A stretch of DNA of 64,000 nucleotides, from assembly GCA_023079485.1 (NCBI GenBank), contig CM041083.1:105663054-105727053 (forward strand). The letters are read 5' to 3'. The notes under the pieces are model-generated. The model searched no databases. It had not been told where the DNA came from and was given only the letters and a program-made list of their open reading frames with translations. Both the position numbers and the translations under genes were made by a program. Positions 53,001 through 64,000 of this stretch are shown in pieces. How positions within the stretch are numbered: position 1 is the stretch's first letter; the number at the start of each line of letters is the position of its first letter. This DNA is from Archilochus colubris (taxonomy: Eukaryota > Chordata > Aves > Apodiformes > Trochilidae).

Positions 53001-54568
53001 TGTAGATGCTCACCTACACTTCAGAAGAACACAATCTTAAGAGCTTAAGCTCCACTGAGAGAAAAGCATTTCTTCTGACATCTCAGAGAAATTATCTGTG
53101 GGAATTGTATGTGCTCACAGGCAAAGAAGGGAAAACAACCATCGAAGTCAAGTACACCCACACCCTATTACAAACCAAAAACTAAAGCAGGACCGCAGAA
53201 ATGCCATCCCTGCAGAGGGTTAAAGAGAGGTACTTCTGGAAGATAGTCATGGAACATAGCAGAAACCCATGGCTTGTGTCACAGCTTCAAGGATGAGGTC
53301 TGAAGACAGGAGACCAAAAGGACATGCCAAGCAGACAGAACATAGGTTAGTAAGACTTTCCAGCATCAAAGCTAATGCAGGCATGTACTGAGCATCACCT
53401 TTCCTACCGATAATTATTGCAAGCAAAACATGTAATTCTAACGCATCTTTCCCACCTCCTCCCATCATTAAGAACTGGGATGAGAGAGAAATCCACCCTG
53501 AGACACAGGTGTGTCTGCTAACCCAGCATTAACAAAATATTTGTTGTATGTATACACCTTCAAGCACATCTGGGTTACCTATTCCAGTTTCAGGTAATCA
53601 AACCCATTCTTTAGCTCAGAATTAGTTCAGCAGATAACTCCATCTACTGAACATGCCAGTGGAGGGGAGGTGTTAAGTATTTTTAAGTACATGGATCTAA
53701 CATCCCACCCCAAGGAAAACACAACAAAACAAACAAACAAAAACTTAACAGTAACAACCGCTGTTACATAAAAGCATATGTTGTTAATAAAAAGAAATAA
53801 ACATGTGTAGGAAAAATGAAATATGTATACTTAGGTCTACAAAAATAAATCAGCCTATTTCTTCACACAGGTGTAACATCCCTTACATTATCATGGAAAC
53901 CAACTAAAACCCTAAAAATTTAGTGAAGACTGAGGAGACACTGGAGGCCTCACTGAGATAAAGCATTCTTACTCCAAAAGACAAGCTTTCCTTCAGTAAC
54001 ACTGCATTTTTAGCTATGTCTAAAAAAAGTATTTCATTTTTCCAACACACCTGGTGCTATAATGTGAGCATTTTTTTAAAAAAATCCCAGCTGCCTGTTG
54101 CAAATGCCAGAGATTCAGCAATTATGATAAGCATTTCTGAACACCTAATCAAAACAACACAAGCTGTAGAACTGCACTATTTACTCTGTTCTGCAAATAT
54201 AAATTCATAACAAGAATGCTGCTTTTGCAAACAAAGCCATTATATCCTTTCCATTTCTTGGTTTGTTGTTTGGTTTGGGGTTTTTTAAGTATACTGAAAC
54301 TCATGCAATTAACTTGTCAACTTGGTTTACAAGCTGCTTGCCCATTATTTTTATTTATAAGGAAATCTGATTTGCATGCTTACATCAAATCTAGGCACTG
54401 CACATAACTAACAACACATAATGTAGGTAAACCTGGCTAAAACAAAAACCAAGAAGACTAACAGCATTTATTATTGTGGGCAGAGGAAATGCTTTTTCAT
54501 AGAATACATCGGCTCTGGCAAAGACAGGAGAACCGAATTTTTAAACTATGGCAGAAGGACAAATACCA

Positions 54569-54720
54569 GGGGTTGTGTTAAAAAAAACAAACTACAGAAA
54601 AGCCAAACAAAAAAACCCCAACTAATAAACAACCAAAACAACCACTAACCACAACATCACACAAAAAGATCAAACAAATCTTTTAAAAGACCACCAAAAA
54701 AGAATCCTATTAAACAAAAA
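54569..54720 (+). repeat. A/C-rich low-complexity tract
   Basis: A second long A/C-dominated stretch, with units such as AAACAAACTAC, AACAACCAAAACAACCACTAA and CACAAAAAGATCAAAC. It resembles the 3' part of the tract at 16.2-16.35 kb but shares no exact unit with it. Confidence 0.65.
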
Positions 54721-56823
54721 ATGCGTGGTTTGGTTGGTTTCATTTTAATGAAGATTCTTAAAGTATCATTTCAGGTCTGAAAGGCAAAGACAGAGGGAAA
54801 AGTTTCTAAGCAGACTTATAAAAAAAAAAAGCCAAACCACTAGCAAAGATTTGTACAGATACATTTTAAAGGACACATGAAGTTTCAATCTCTCTGTGTA
54901 GGTGCTCAACCCCTTCTATGCTCTTTGTGTCTCCTGTTCTTGATATTCAGCTTTTCCAACTACAGCGATAAGCCCTCTCTGAAAGACACTGGGGTGTAGC
55001 CTGAACATCCAATTCGGAATTACACCCACCCTTTTCCCACCTCCAATTAAAACAAAGCCTCCAAAGTAAGATTTCTAGAAACTATAAACTTTATTTTAAA
55101 GGAAGTGTTTCAGAAAGCTGCACCCTCCCCAGTTTCCTAAAGGAAGAGGTAAAAAATCATGCATAGCAAAGCATCTCTTACAGACTTAAAGAGCTACATC
55201 CCAAGGACAGGCAGGCTCCCAGGCTGTTCTCACCCCAGGTATGCTTTTCTCCTTGTGAAGCACAAGTGGAATGGCAAGGGGGATGTGGCATATAAAATTC
55301 AAAACCTTCTACAGTCTTGACATTGTACCAATTTAGATGCCCTAAGTGATTTGACTACAAAAGACCAAAAATCCAGAAACACTTCCGTAAGGAATTTTAT
55401 GTGCTTTTTTTATGGCAAGTAATTGAAGTAATGGGAACTGTTCAATAAGAAAACTCTTCCTTCCTTTTCTAAATATTTTTACTAAAAAAACATCAGTTCT
55501 GGATTTCTGTACCAACTAGCAAGAAGACCTAGTATCTGATGACACATACTTTTAGTTCAAACAAACCATTAGGTTAAATCTTCAACATATGCATTAGCCA
55601 AAATCTACAGACATTTTAATTAGAAATTTGGCTGCTGACATGATTAAAATCAACCTTTGAATTAGGAAGCCAGTGATAACAGATGCTTCTCAAAGTAAGA
55701 TAACTACAGTGAGAATTGGGGGTGAGAGGTGGTGTTTCTTTGGGCTGCTTTGTGCTGCTTTGGTTTTTTTTTCAAGATGAACCTTATACCTCAGTGTTTC
55801 TCCTGAAACAAGAACTGAAATTGTTAGAGCAGGATGAAAGCAGCTGAATACCAAGAGAGACTTGATAGAGACAGCACTGACCTGAACACAGACCTAGCAG
55901 GGATTGCAAGAGATTTTATTGACTGTACAGTAAATAAGAACAGGAATTTTCCTCTGTGTGGAAGGCATCCAAAAGCCCCTCAGGCACTGGAAGGACAGTG
56001 CCTGACAAGACCCATGGGACAGCTAGCAGGATCTGCTGGCAGCCAAGGCAAGGGTACCATTCTGAAATTTAACTTGGAGATGTCTGACATGCCTGATGCC
56101 TCAAATTTCAAATATTTTCCTTACCCAAACTATTCCCTATAATTAAAAAGCAGTAAGTAATAGACATAAAATCTGCACTCCAGCTTAAATGCAGGAATTC
56201 CCCAAAGGCTCAGGTGGCCTTTTACACCAGTCTCCACTGTTACAGAAATACTGGGGAGCTATCACTCCTAAAATACATTATTAAGTGATCATCCTCTCAA
56301 GGTTTCTTTTTTTTTTTTCTTTTAAAAAATGAGAACACTTGAAAATGCTAAAGTACTCCTTATCTCTAAAGGCCATTTACAACTCAAGCCAAGTCCTTAA
56401 AATTTGTTTCTTTCTTTCTTTAAAATTTCTGTCTTGGAGATTCACAAAGCTGGGCTGAAAGCATAGAGCAAAAGCAACTGCTTACAGGTACAATCCAAAC
56501 TTGTTCGGTCCTACCCAGCTGCATGGGAAATGAAAATGCCAACCAGCACAGCCTGCATGTGTTCAATTGCAGCTCCAGAGGCTCTTTTGCTTCAGCAGGA
56601 TTAAAAAAGTAAGTTCTCTAAATCTTTGAAAAGGCTTTATTTTTATCACTCATTTTTTAATCACAATTTAACAATAAAAGCAGACACCTTCAAAGTGTTG
56701 CTTTCAATAGTTCTGCAAATATTGATGTATTTTTATCTGTGAAATTCCAAAACACACTAAGCAGTCTGTCACAGAAAATGCTATCACACAACAGGTTTGA
56801 AATCAAGTTTAAGGCCTAATTAT

Positions 56824-56881
56824 GTTACACATAAATTACGTAATTGAATTATATTACATATAAATTATGTAACTTAATTAT
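56824..56881. repeat. 29-bp tandem duplication containing an inverted repeat
   Basis: GTTACACATAAATTACGTAA (from 56824) recurs 29 bp later as ATTACATATAAATTATGTAA (from 56853), and a partial third start (AATTATGA) follows. The second copy contains a perfect 7-bp inverted repeat, TTACATA (56854-56860) and TATGTAA (56866-56872), around a 5-nt loop. The first copy has the same arm structure with two mismatches. Confidence 0.75.
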
Positions 56882-57070
56882 GATAAAACAAAAACTTGTA
56901 TCTTAAAATCAAAAAGAAAATAACTTATGCTGTATTTGCAAACAGTGTTACTGTCTACAAAACCTTGCACGACCAGATACTGATATATTCTCCTCAGGGT
57001 ATGTGTTAAAAGGCACTGGGAGTTTCCCATGGGTAGAGAATTTAAATCCCATTATTTCAACAGAGAACAT

Positions 57071-57185
57071 CTCATCTGACCTCCTGCACATCACAGGCTA
57101 TTACATTACTCCTGTTTACCATGACAAAGCCCAATCTCTTGTATTTACCTCTTTGGAAAAGTAGTTGCACAGTCTTCACATCTGG
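57071..57185 (-). mobile_element. Ancient CR1 (L3-like / sauropsid) remnant
   Basis: Plus-strand reading begins CTCATCTGACCTCCTGCACA, then TCACAGGCTATTACATTACT, then AAGCCCAATCTCTTGTATTT. This matches, with many changes, the complement of an old reptile/bird CR1 3' region (TCTGACCTCCTGTATAACAC followed by AGGCCAT). The match is from memory, and the distal part is too diverged to bound precisely. Confidence 0.5.
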
Positions 57186-60100
57186 AGGCAAAACATTTAT
57201 TCCCTTCTCAGCTTCACTCAAGCCCATGCTCTCCCAAGTTTCCTGTACTGGAATACCTTCCAGACAGCGGTACTTGGCCTTTCCTTGCCTGGAGTTTCCT
57301 CTTTGTGGAGGCACAGTCCTCCTTCTGCTAACTTAGACTGCTTTTCTCATCTGGTTTTATATCCAAAGCTAGAACTTCTTTTTTTTTTTTTCATTACCTC
57401 TATCCAACAGAGCCATTAATTCCTGTCCCAGTACTCTTTTCCCTGAAGAAAAAAGGAGGGTAGGCTCAGCTCCCCAAAACCATACCTAGCACATCACAAG
57501 GAAACCTCAAAACCATGCTGAGTTTACCTAAACTAACTGAGCAGCAAAGCCTTGGAAAGGGTGCAGGAGGTCTGAGCAGAGAACAAGCCCGGGGAGTCCC
57601 TGGTTTTGCCCAACACTGGTATTTCCCATGGTCCATTTTACATATGGGTTTCAGGCTTCAACATCCCTCTTCAAAATGAAGAGGCCACTTAATTATCAGT
57701 ATTAATGTCAAACACCGGTTTTACAGCAACAACAGAAAACTCAGGCTCCTACCTGCTGCTGCTGAGTCTCACAAGTCAACAGCACCGCATAAGTCACGTT
57801 TCATCTTTCTGCTTATAAAAGGAGTACATAACAGCCTTTTGTTACTCAGAATTTTTCTTTTAAGTGACAGATTAATTAAAGCTTTCTTCCTCTTATCAGT
57901 TAAAAGATACAATTTCCTTAAAACACATTATAAACATTCATGCAGGCATTTATATTCGAGTGTGAGCTGCCCCACTCAAATGAAAGAGAACATTCAAATG
58001 AGCCAGGCAGCATATGTCAGCCTCAATTTTCAAAGCCTGGATCCTGTATCTTTGCCCATTGCCCACAGAAGCTTTATTATTTAAACAGGAACTTAGTATT
58101 TTAGAATTTGTACTGTAGCTGTAAATTAATCTAAAGTTGCTTGACAAATCCTGTCTCATTTAAATGCATTTTCAGAAACAGTTTAGATTGATTCCAATCA
58201 AAATGCCTTGATTTCATTTTGCCCTGCTCTTGATCAGAGACAATATTTTCTCTCCAAGCTCCACTGTTCACAAGATTTTCTTGCAAACAGCTTCAGAAAG
58301 GCCTTAGCTCCTCTGCTCAAAGCAAAGCCCCCCATAATCAGAGCAGGAACAACAACGCCTGTCAACCACGGCCCAGCCAGCAGCTCTGCACATGGTGCCA
58401 GCACAAATCAGTACCACAATCCTCCCTTCCCCACTGCACAGCAGGACCTGCCCATCACAGGCATCCACCCCTCTCTCCTGCCAAAATAAAACATTTGGTG
58501 ACCCAATCATCAGCGAGTGCTGATTTTTATCACAGATGCCTCAGCCCGGATTCAGCAGCGTAAGGCAGAACACTTCACCACAACAGCTCAGAGATGTGAT
58601 TTTCATCATGAAGACCACTCTGCACATGTAAAATGAGAAAATGGCTGCTCAGGTTTAAGGCTAGCAGGAAAAAGAAATAAAATCCCCACAACTTATATTA
58701 ATACTGTGAGAAATGAAAGAATGTCAAAGTAGAAATGAATCTAAACAAAAGTGAGAGACTGACTGTATCTGGATCCCCTTGGGGACCTTCAGAAATCTTC
58801 AAAATTCCCTCAAACATTCACATATATTCTGGGTCCCTTATTTGGTCTGGGTTTTTAGGCTTTTCACCTTGCCAGCATAAAATGTATATAAACAATAAAT
58901 TCTAAGTTTGAGGAAGCTCTCTGTTTTGCCTCTTTTTTAATGATGTAAAGATGATGTTCTCTTGATAAACAATATTCTTTGAGATGCTGGGCAAATTCTC
59001 ATCTGCAAATTACTTGCAATGAGGTTCTAGGAACTCAGCAACACTAAATGAAGGACAAGTTCTGGGTTCCAAAATTATTTTTCTTGTTGTTAAGCAGCTT
59101 CAGATCAATGCTATCAATGGAACAGAAGACAGAGCTGCGAAAAGGAAACAGGGACAAAATTAGGATGCTGAAAGATGTGTCCATCACAAACAATTTTATG
59201 CCACTTCCTAGTTAAAGAGAATTGGGCAGAGGGCAGATGGAGCACATGTAGCAGAGCTGCAGAAGAACACCAAATAAGCTTTCAAACAGCCCTACAGTTT
59301 AATGCACATTACAGGTCTAGATGCTTACCAATGCTATACATGCACAAAATTCCCTCATCTCCATACTGCAGATACTCAACAATTAAACAGTGATCAAGTA
59401 ACATTTAGTAAATTTAAATATGCAACACCTATAAAGAAAAAAAAATCTTCCCTTTTGTTGCATTACTGGTTTCTTCTCTTACCCAACTTACCATCCCCTA
59501 TATAATACTGTGTTTTTTCACTGTTTACATAAACATAGCTGCATTATATGGGATGTATTTTAAAATGAGCTTTTTTTCAAGCAAAAAAACCAAACAACCT
59601 AGAAGCCATGACTTAACCTATGAGGCGCTTTGAAAACTAACTGCAAGAGAATAAAACAATAATACATCAAAAAAAATCCGACACTCCCTATCTTTTCAGG
59701 TGAGACATAGGGAACAACGGCAGTTTTTCAAGTGACAAGAAAGCAAAATGTAATAAAGCTACTGTATTAGCTCAACACTCCATATTCCGGATCCAAAACT
59801 TCAGCTACAAATAAATTCATATAACTAAGCATGGAAAAAACAAATTAGCTGTTTGTCTCAAAACTGTATCGTGGTATCTGACAAAGGATATGGTATCTGA
59901 CAAGGAAAGAGGGGGGGTGGGCCAATATCAGTACTTTGCAGAGCTCATAATTTAAAGAAAAATTAATTTTGTAGGATAAGTGCTTCAGAATGAGCAATCT
60001 CTAATTTAAAAGTGTGCTGATAATGAAGAGAAGGCTTACTGCAAGCACAGAGATGATATAAGTAACTCCAAAATCCTGCCCAAACTCTTTTTTTCTATGT

Positions 60101-62241
60101 GCCTATTGGGTATTTCTTCTAAATTTTGGAGGTGGTTGTGGCAGTCATTTCTACCTTCACAACAAGAAAAAAAGGTAATGGGATATTTCAAATCTTTTAG
60201 CACCAAATAATTGTTGTTCCCTAAATTTGAGCTATTATGTGTCATCTTCCATTTCATAGTCTCAAAACCTCAAGGTCCAAAATTAATACAGTGCCCAAAC
60301 AATACAGAGCATTGCTCACTCTCCCCAGTGTCCTCATCTTGAACTTCTATTAGACATACACTTTATTTTACTAATTGGAATTCCAAACAGAAATTATGTC
60401 AACCATACAATGTGGTTGGTTGCCTGGCTCTGAAAAGAAGCAATTTTTAAATGCTTTTACCAACAGGTATAACCAGTTTTGCCCCATTCCTGTCATACAG
60501 TTATCTGCTGTGGTTGAATAGATAAGCTCTGCTCGAGGGGAAGATAGAAAGGATGAACCGGGAATTCCTGTCTGGATTAGCTCAAAATGGGTCAGGGGGA
60601 ACTGGATGGAGTTATCCATCCATGAACACAGTTCCTTGGGGATTTCTGTTTGCAGTGACTTGACACTGGCTTTTAAAAACCTAAAAACAACAAACTAAGG
60701 AGGGGTCAGGTGTGGAAAAACTGTTTGTGCCCTTCTGCAAATCACCAGAGGGAGGCAAAGGAACTAACACCTTAAGCAAATGCTGCTACCCAAAGTTGAG
60801 CAAATGTGGTTTCAGAGACTGCCACTTTTGCCCAGAGAAGCTGCCTGCTCTTTTAGCTGGGCCAGTTTGGCTGCTTGTGGTCATTTTCTGACTCAAGCCT
60901 CTGAAGCATCTGCCAGAAGATGACACCTACCAAAAAAGGTTTCCTTCACCATGGCACAGGACCATAAAACCCACCTAGAGAGGGGTGAAAGAGCACTGAA
61001 AAGGCTGAGCTTACAGAGGGTGGCCACTGGTGGAAGCAGGAAGAGCAGCTTTCAGCAACTAGAATGTGAGCTAGGTCAGTTGCCAGCCAAACAGAAGTGT
61101 TTAAACACCACCTGAAAACAGCAGCAGGGTTACACAACCACAAAGCATACTGGCTCACACACTCCTCTGTTTAAAGCTTGGCATTCCACAGTCCACGGAA
61201 TGCCATCACTTGACCAGAGGGTTTGATTCTTTTGGAAAGCCTTGTAAGTAACTGCAGTCTACCCCTTACCCTTTAATACTGAAGTCCTCAAGAGAAGATC
61301 AAGTTCTCCTGAACTTGCTGGGGAGGAACACAAAGAAAAAAAGTGAGCCTCAAGTCCTACTGTTAGGCTGAAGAAGTCAGAAGACTTACAAAGTTGTTAG
61401 ACTGACAGCTACAGTGTTGTTACACCTAGAGTATTGGTCTCAGTAGTTGTTGGAGTGAGACAAAGAAACCAGCAATTCCCGTACCTATCACACTCTCCTG
61501 TTTCTAATAATCAATGCAGGAGGCAAGAAACCTGCAACACACAATAGTGATTTAGCTGTGCCCTTACCATTAGTAGCTGGTTTAAGGTTTTCCAACCTTC
61601 TAAAAAGCTTCACTTATTTAAAATCTTTACATTCATACACCAAGATGTATGTGCTTCTCATCCAGAAAGCATGTTTCATGAGACACTGCAAAATTACACA
61701 CTGTGAATTGCTCCTTACCTGCAATTCCATCACATGATATTTTGTTTTGTAATTACTTGAATTGCTGTCAAGTACTTCTACTACATAGTACAGTATTGAA
61801 ATCCTTCATAGAGCAAGGAGCTTGAGGTGTGATGCTCCTTTTCATAAACACTTGTATATATACAAACATACTCAATGGCTGTCATTCAAACCAATTCCCT
61901 TGAACAGAGGCCATTATCCCCATTTATTTTGTTTCTATTTTGTTATTTGGCTGAACTGTCACATGAAAAGGTAGCTATTTTTGGTAACTTGAGGCATCTC
62001 CAGAGCTTTTGGAATTCACAGTAGACTGTATAATCTACAACAAGATTTAATAATTATGTAGCCCTCAAGAAGGTTTTTTAAGTAAAATTAATAATAATTT
62101 TTAAAAGGACAACAAATACCCAGGTTTCAGAATCAACGTTACATTAAATCAAGGGCAGAAAAGTGACTCAAAACCACATACCAGACATTAATGGTTGATA
62201 TTCTCAGCTGGTCTGGCATCACCAAAAGGAATGGAAAATAT

Positions 62242-62299
62242 GTTTTCAAAACCTCAGCTGCAGGTTTAAATACGTTTTCAAAACCTCAGCTGCAGGTTT
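62242..62299. repeat. Tandem duplication (period 32 bp) of an E-box palindrome
   Basis: A 26-bp string starting GTTTTCAAAACCTCAGCTGC is present without mismatch at 62242-62267 and 62274-62299, with a 6-bp spacer. Each copy contains AAACCT...AGGTTT arms around CAGCTG, an E-box core (62255-62260 and 62287-62292). Perfect identity implies a recent duplication. Any binding by basic helix-loop-helix factors is inference. Confidence 0.9.
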
Positions 62300-62387
62300 T
62301 TCTGAAGCAGAGTCAAGGAAGAAGGGCAGATTCCAGACTAAGTTATGAAAAGGGGGGGTTGGAGGCGTGAGTCATCAGACTGACTAC

Positions 62388-62415
62388 AGATAACCAAGCT
62401 CAGATAACCAACCTC
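62388..62415. repeat. 14-bp tandem duplication
   Basis: AGATAACCAAGCTC (62388-62401) is followed directly by AGATAACCAACCTC (62402-62415), with one mismatch. It lies about 90 bp from the 32-bp duplication, so this short region has duplicated more than once. Confidence 0.85.
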
Positions 62416-63221
62416 AAAACCAGTAAGAGTTAAAGTTTTACTTCTCTTAAGAGGAGCCTCTGAATTATTCCAAGCTCAAGCTCATTATCAGCATTACTCT
62501 TGGCAATCCTTAGCTTGACAGCAACTGGTATAAACTCTCATGTCAAGAGCATTCTCTAACAGTTACCCAAGCTTACGGAAGGTCATTCGGTATTTTTTCA
62601 ATTTGCTCTACTTTTAATCTTCTTACACCATGGGATTTTTTCCAAAATCCCCAGAATTTAAATCTAATAACACACAGCACAAGATTTAAGTGTTAAAACC
62701 ACACCAGACAGCTCACCTAACAACTGCTATGAACCCATTATCATGTATGAACCCAATTACGTTTTGATCAGGAGCAGTCTAGAACTTTTGTCTCTTCCTT
62801 GCCTGGATCTAAGGAGGTAAGTAAGTGATTATTGGTTTAATACAGCCTATACACTAATATAATGTCTATACATGGATGTACATATATGGTGATTTTTGTC
62901 ATACATTAAATATGCAAATATATGGGTGATTTCAATCTATTTGAATATACTATAATGACACATTATTTTAATGCACTGTGCATATGGACATATGTATACA
63001 TACATGTTAACTGAGTTTAATTTAAAAATACTCAGTTTTTTCAACTCCTAGTTATTACATACATTTTTTTGGAAGATCTGGTAGATGTCAAAATGACACA
63101 CATTCAAAGCACTGAGAATTAAGGATGTAAATTAAGCCTAGAGACACTGCCTTAAAATAAACAAACAACATCTTCGACACATGTTCCAATGCAGAGATGA
63201 ACCAACCAAACCCTGGACAGA

Positions 63222-63357
63222 GCACACTGCCCAGCAATGTTGCAGAGGCTCTGCCCTTGGAGCTCCATTTTCAAGACCCAACTGCAGAAAGCCTTTAGCA
63301 GCCTGGTCTGATCCCCAAGATGGAGCAGTGACTTTCTCAGAGATCCTGTGATTCTAT
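63222..63357 (+). mobile_element. CR1 LINE 3'-end fragment
   Basis: CACTGCCCAGCAATGTTGCA, TTCAAGACCCAACTGCAGAA, GCAGCCTGGTCTGATCCCCA and a terminal CCTGTGATTCTAT follow the order of a plus-strand CR1 3' end (contracted in the middle, where TTGGACTAGATGATCTC-like sequence is lost). One octamer remnant ends it. Diverged, antisense to APP. Confidence 0.72.
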
Positions 63358-64000
63358 CCACTAATTTCTTGACCAAGCCTCCACACCCAACAGCTTGTGT
63401 AAATTATTTCACTGAATCATTATAAAAAAATTATTCTGGTCAGATGAACTGCAGCTGCATGAGGTTAATATGTTCTCTTAAGCTATTTTGCTAAGCTTCG
63501 TATTGGAAAAGAATTGCCAATTAAAAGCAGCTGCTATACCTTTTCTCCAGACGTTTTATAAACCAAACTGTTTATTATCCTTTACATTTTATAAAATACA
63601 TGCAAATAGAAAGCCAAGATCATCAAAGATGATCTATACTTCTTCTGAGCTTGCCATACAATTCAAACAGCTCATGAGAAAAAAATTAAAAACATCAAAT
63701 TATTGTCAGCTCCCTTATGATTCCATACTTATTTTGTGAGGAAGCAGAGCAGCCACTTATTTTCCCTCAGAAAAGGCATCTGAAGAGAATTTAAGTCTCA
63801 AAATTGTCTGTTGCTCAAAAGACAAATTATGTCTGATTTGTACATCTGCCTGGCAAAGACCTCAGCAGCACATCAGAGTGCCTGCCCTGCCCCACTCACC
63901 CATGCAGCTGCCCACCCTGATATAGCATCTTACACAGGAGGTGCAAAAAGTACTCTTCAAAAATGCAAAGCCTTTGCCAGGGGAATTCAGGAACATGACC
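63358..64000. other. APP: Intron 1 sequence to the window edge, nothing recognised
   Basis: AT-rich unique sequence, slightly more C-rich at 63855-63930. There is no sign of an approaching CpG island or APP exon 1. Confidence 0.4.

Larger units (their letters stand above)
50072..57070. other. APP: Intron 1 sequence, no gene recognised
   Basis: AT-rich unique sequence. A somewhat more GC-rich patch covers about 51520-52330 without an identifiable gene. A/C-rich tracts lie at about 51150-51212 and 54569-54720. A plus-strand frame at 55834-56142 (102 codons) begins with a charged helical stretch but has no recognised homologue. The 29-bp duplication at 56.8 kb is listed separately. Confidence 0.4.
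57186..63221. other. APP: Intron 1 sequence, no gene recognised
   Basis: AT-rich unique sequence. A Pro/Ser/Thr-rich plus-strand frame at 58208-58489 lies in a slightly C-rich patch but has no recognised domain. TA/CATA-rich sequence occupies about 62860-63010. The duplicated palindrome at 62.2 kb is listed separately. Confidence 0.4.
23297..64000 (-). other. APP: APP intron 1, 3' portion
   Basis: Everything to the right of exon 2 is upstream of it in the gene. No signal-peptide exon (exon 1, about 19 codons, normally in a CpG-rich promoter island) and no CpG island is visible up to 64000. Intron 1 is therefore at least 40.7 kb here. Its contents are unique AT-rich sequence, CR1 copies, one solo LTR, a 9-bp minisatellite and simple repeats, listed separately. 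Confidence 0.88.

Noticed and set aside
55834..56142. 102-codon plus-strand frame with charged N-terminus
   Set aside because: No homologue, no splice sites of quality, and the later half is low in coding signal.

Overview
The window is animal nuclear DNA, almost certainly from a bird. It is AT-rich and CpG-poor, has no operons and almost no long open reading frames, and carries nine recognisable CR1 LINE copies. Several of these end in the octamer repeats (ATTCTATG or ATTCTGTG type) that mark the 3' end of sauropsid CR1. The subfamily mix and a solo LTR fit a bird. I cannot name the species.

One protein-coding exon is certain: exon 2 of the amyloid beta precursor protein gene APP, on the minus strand at 23129-23296. 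It is exactly 168 nt (56 codons, phase 0/0), has an AG acceptor and a GTAAGT donor, and encodes the first part of the growth-factor-like E1 subdomain with Cys38, Cys62 and Cys73 (human numbering). The gene runs right to left. Positions 23297-64000 are the 3' part of intron 1 (more than 40.7 kb), and 1-23128 are the 5' part of intron 2 (more than 23.1 kb). I found neither exon 1 nor exon 3, so both should lie outside the window.

Layout. 1-600: a possible LTR remnant and a diverged 110-bp tandem duplication. 600-23128 (intron 2): unique sequence with three CR1 copies (3.6, 17.1 and 20.4 kb), a (CA)13, an A/C-rich T-poor tract at 16.1 kb, and exon-like open segments at 14781-14951 (+), 5.9-6.1 kb (-) and 13.6-13.7 kb (-). 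23129-23296: APP exon 2, with a long interrupted T tract at its acceptor. 23297-64000 (intron 1): CR1 fragments at 24.9, 35.3, 42.0, 57.1 and 63.2 kb; a 2.4-kb decayed CR1 at 44.85-47.3 kb with endonuclease and reverse transcriptase remnants; a solo LTR at 31680-32002 with target duplications; a two-block 9-bp minisatellite at 34951-35202; an A53 tract at 50019; and small tandem duplications at 56.8 and 62.2 kb.

There are no bacterial or phage systems, CRISPR arrays, rRNA or tRNA genes. I see no convincing new multi-gene system. The most useful leads are the antisense exon-like segment at 14.8 kb, the two-variant minisatellite, the duplicated E-box palindrome at 62.2 kb, and the homopolymer at the exon 2 acceptor.
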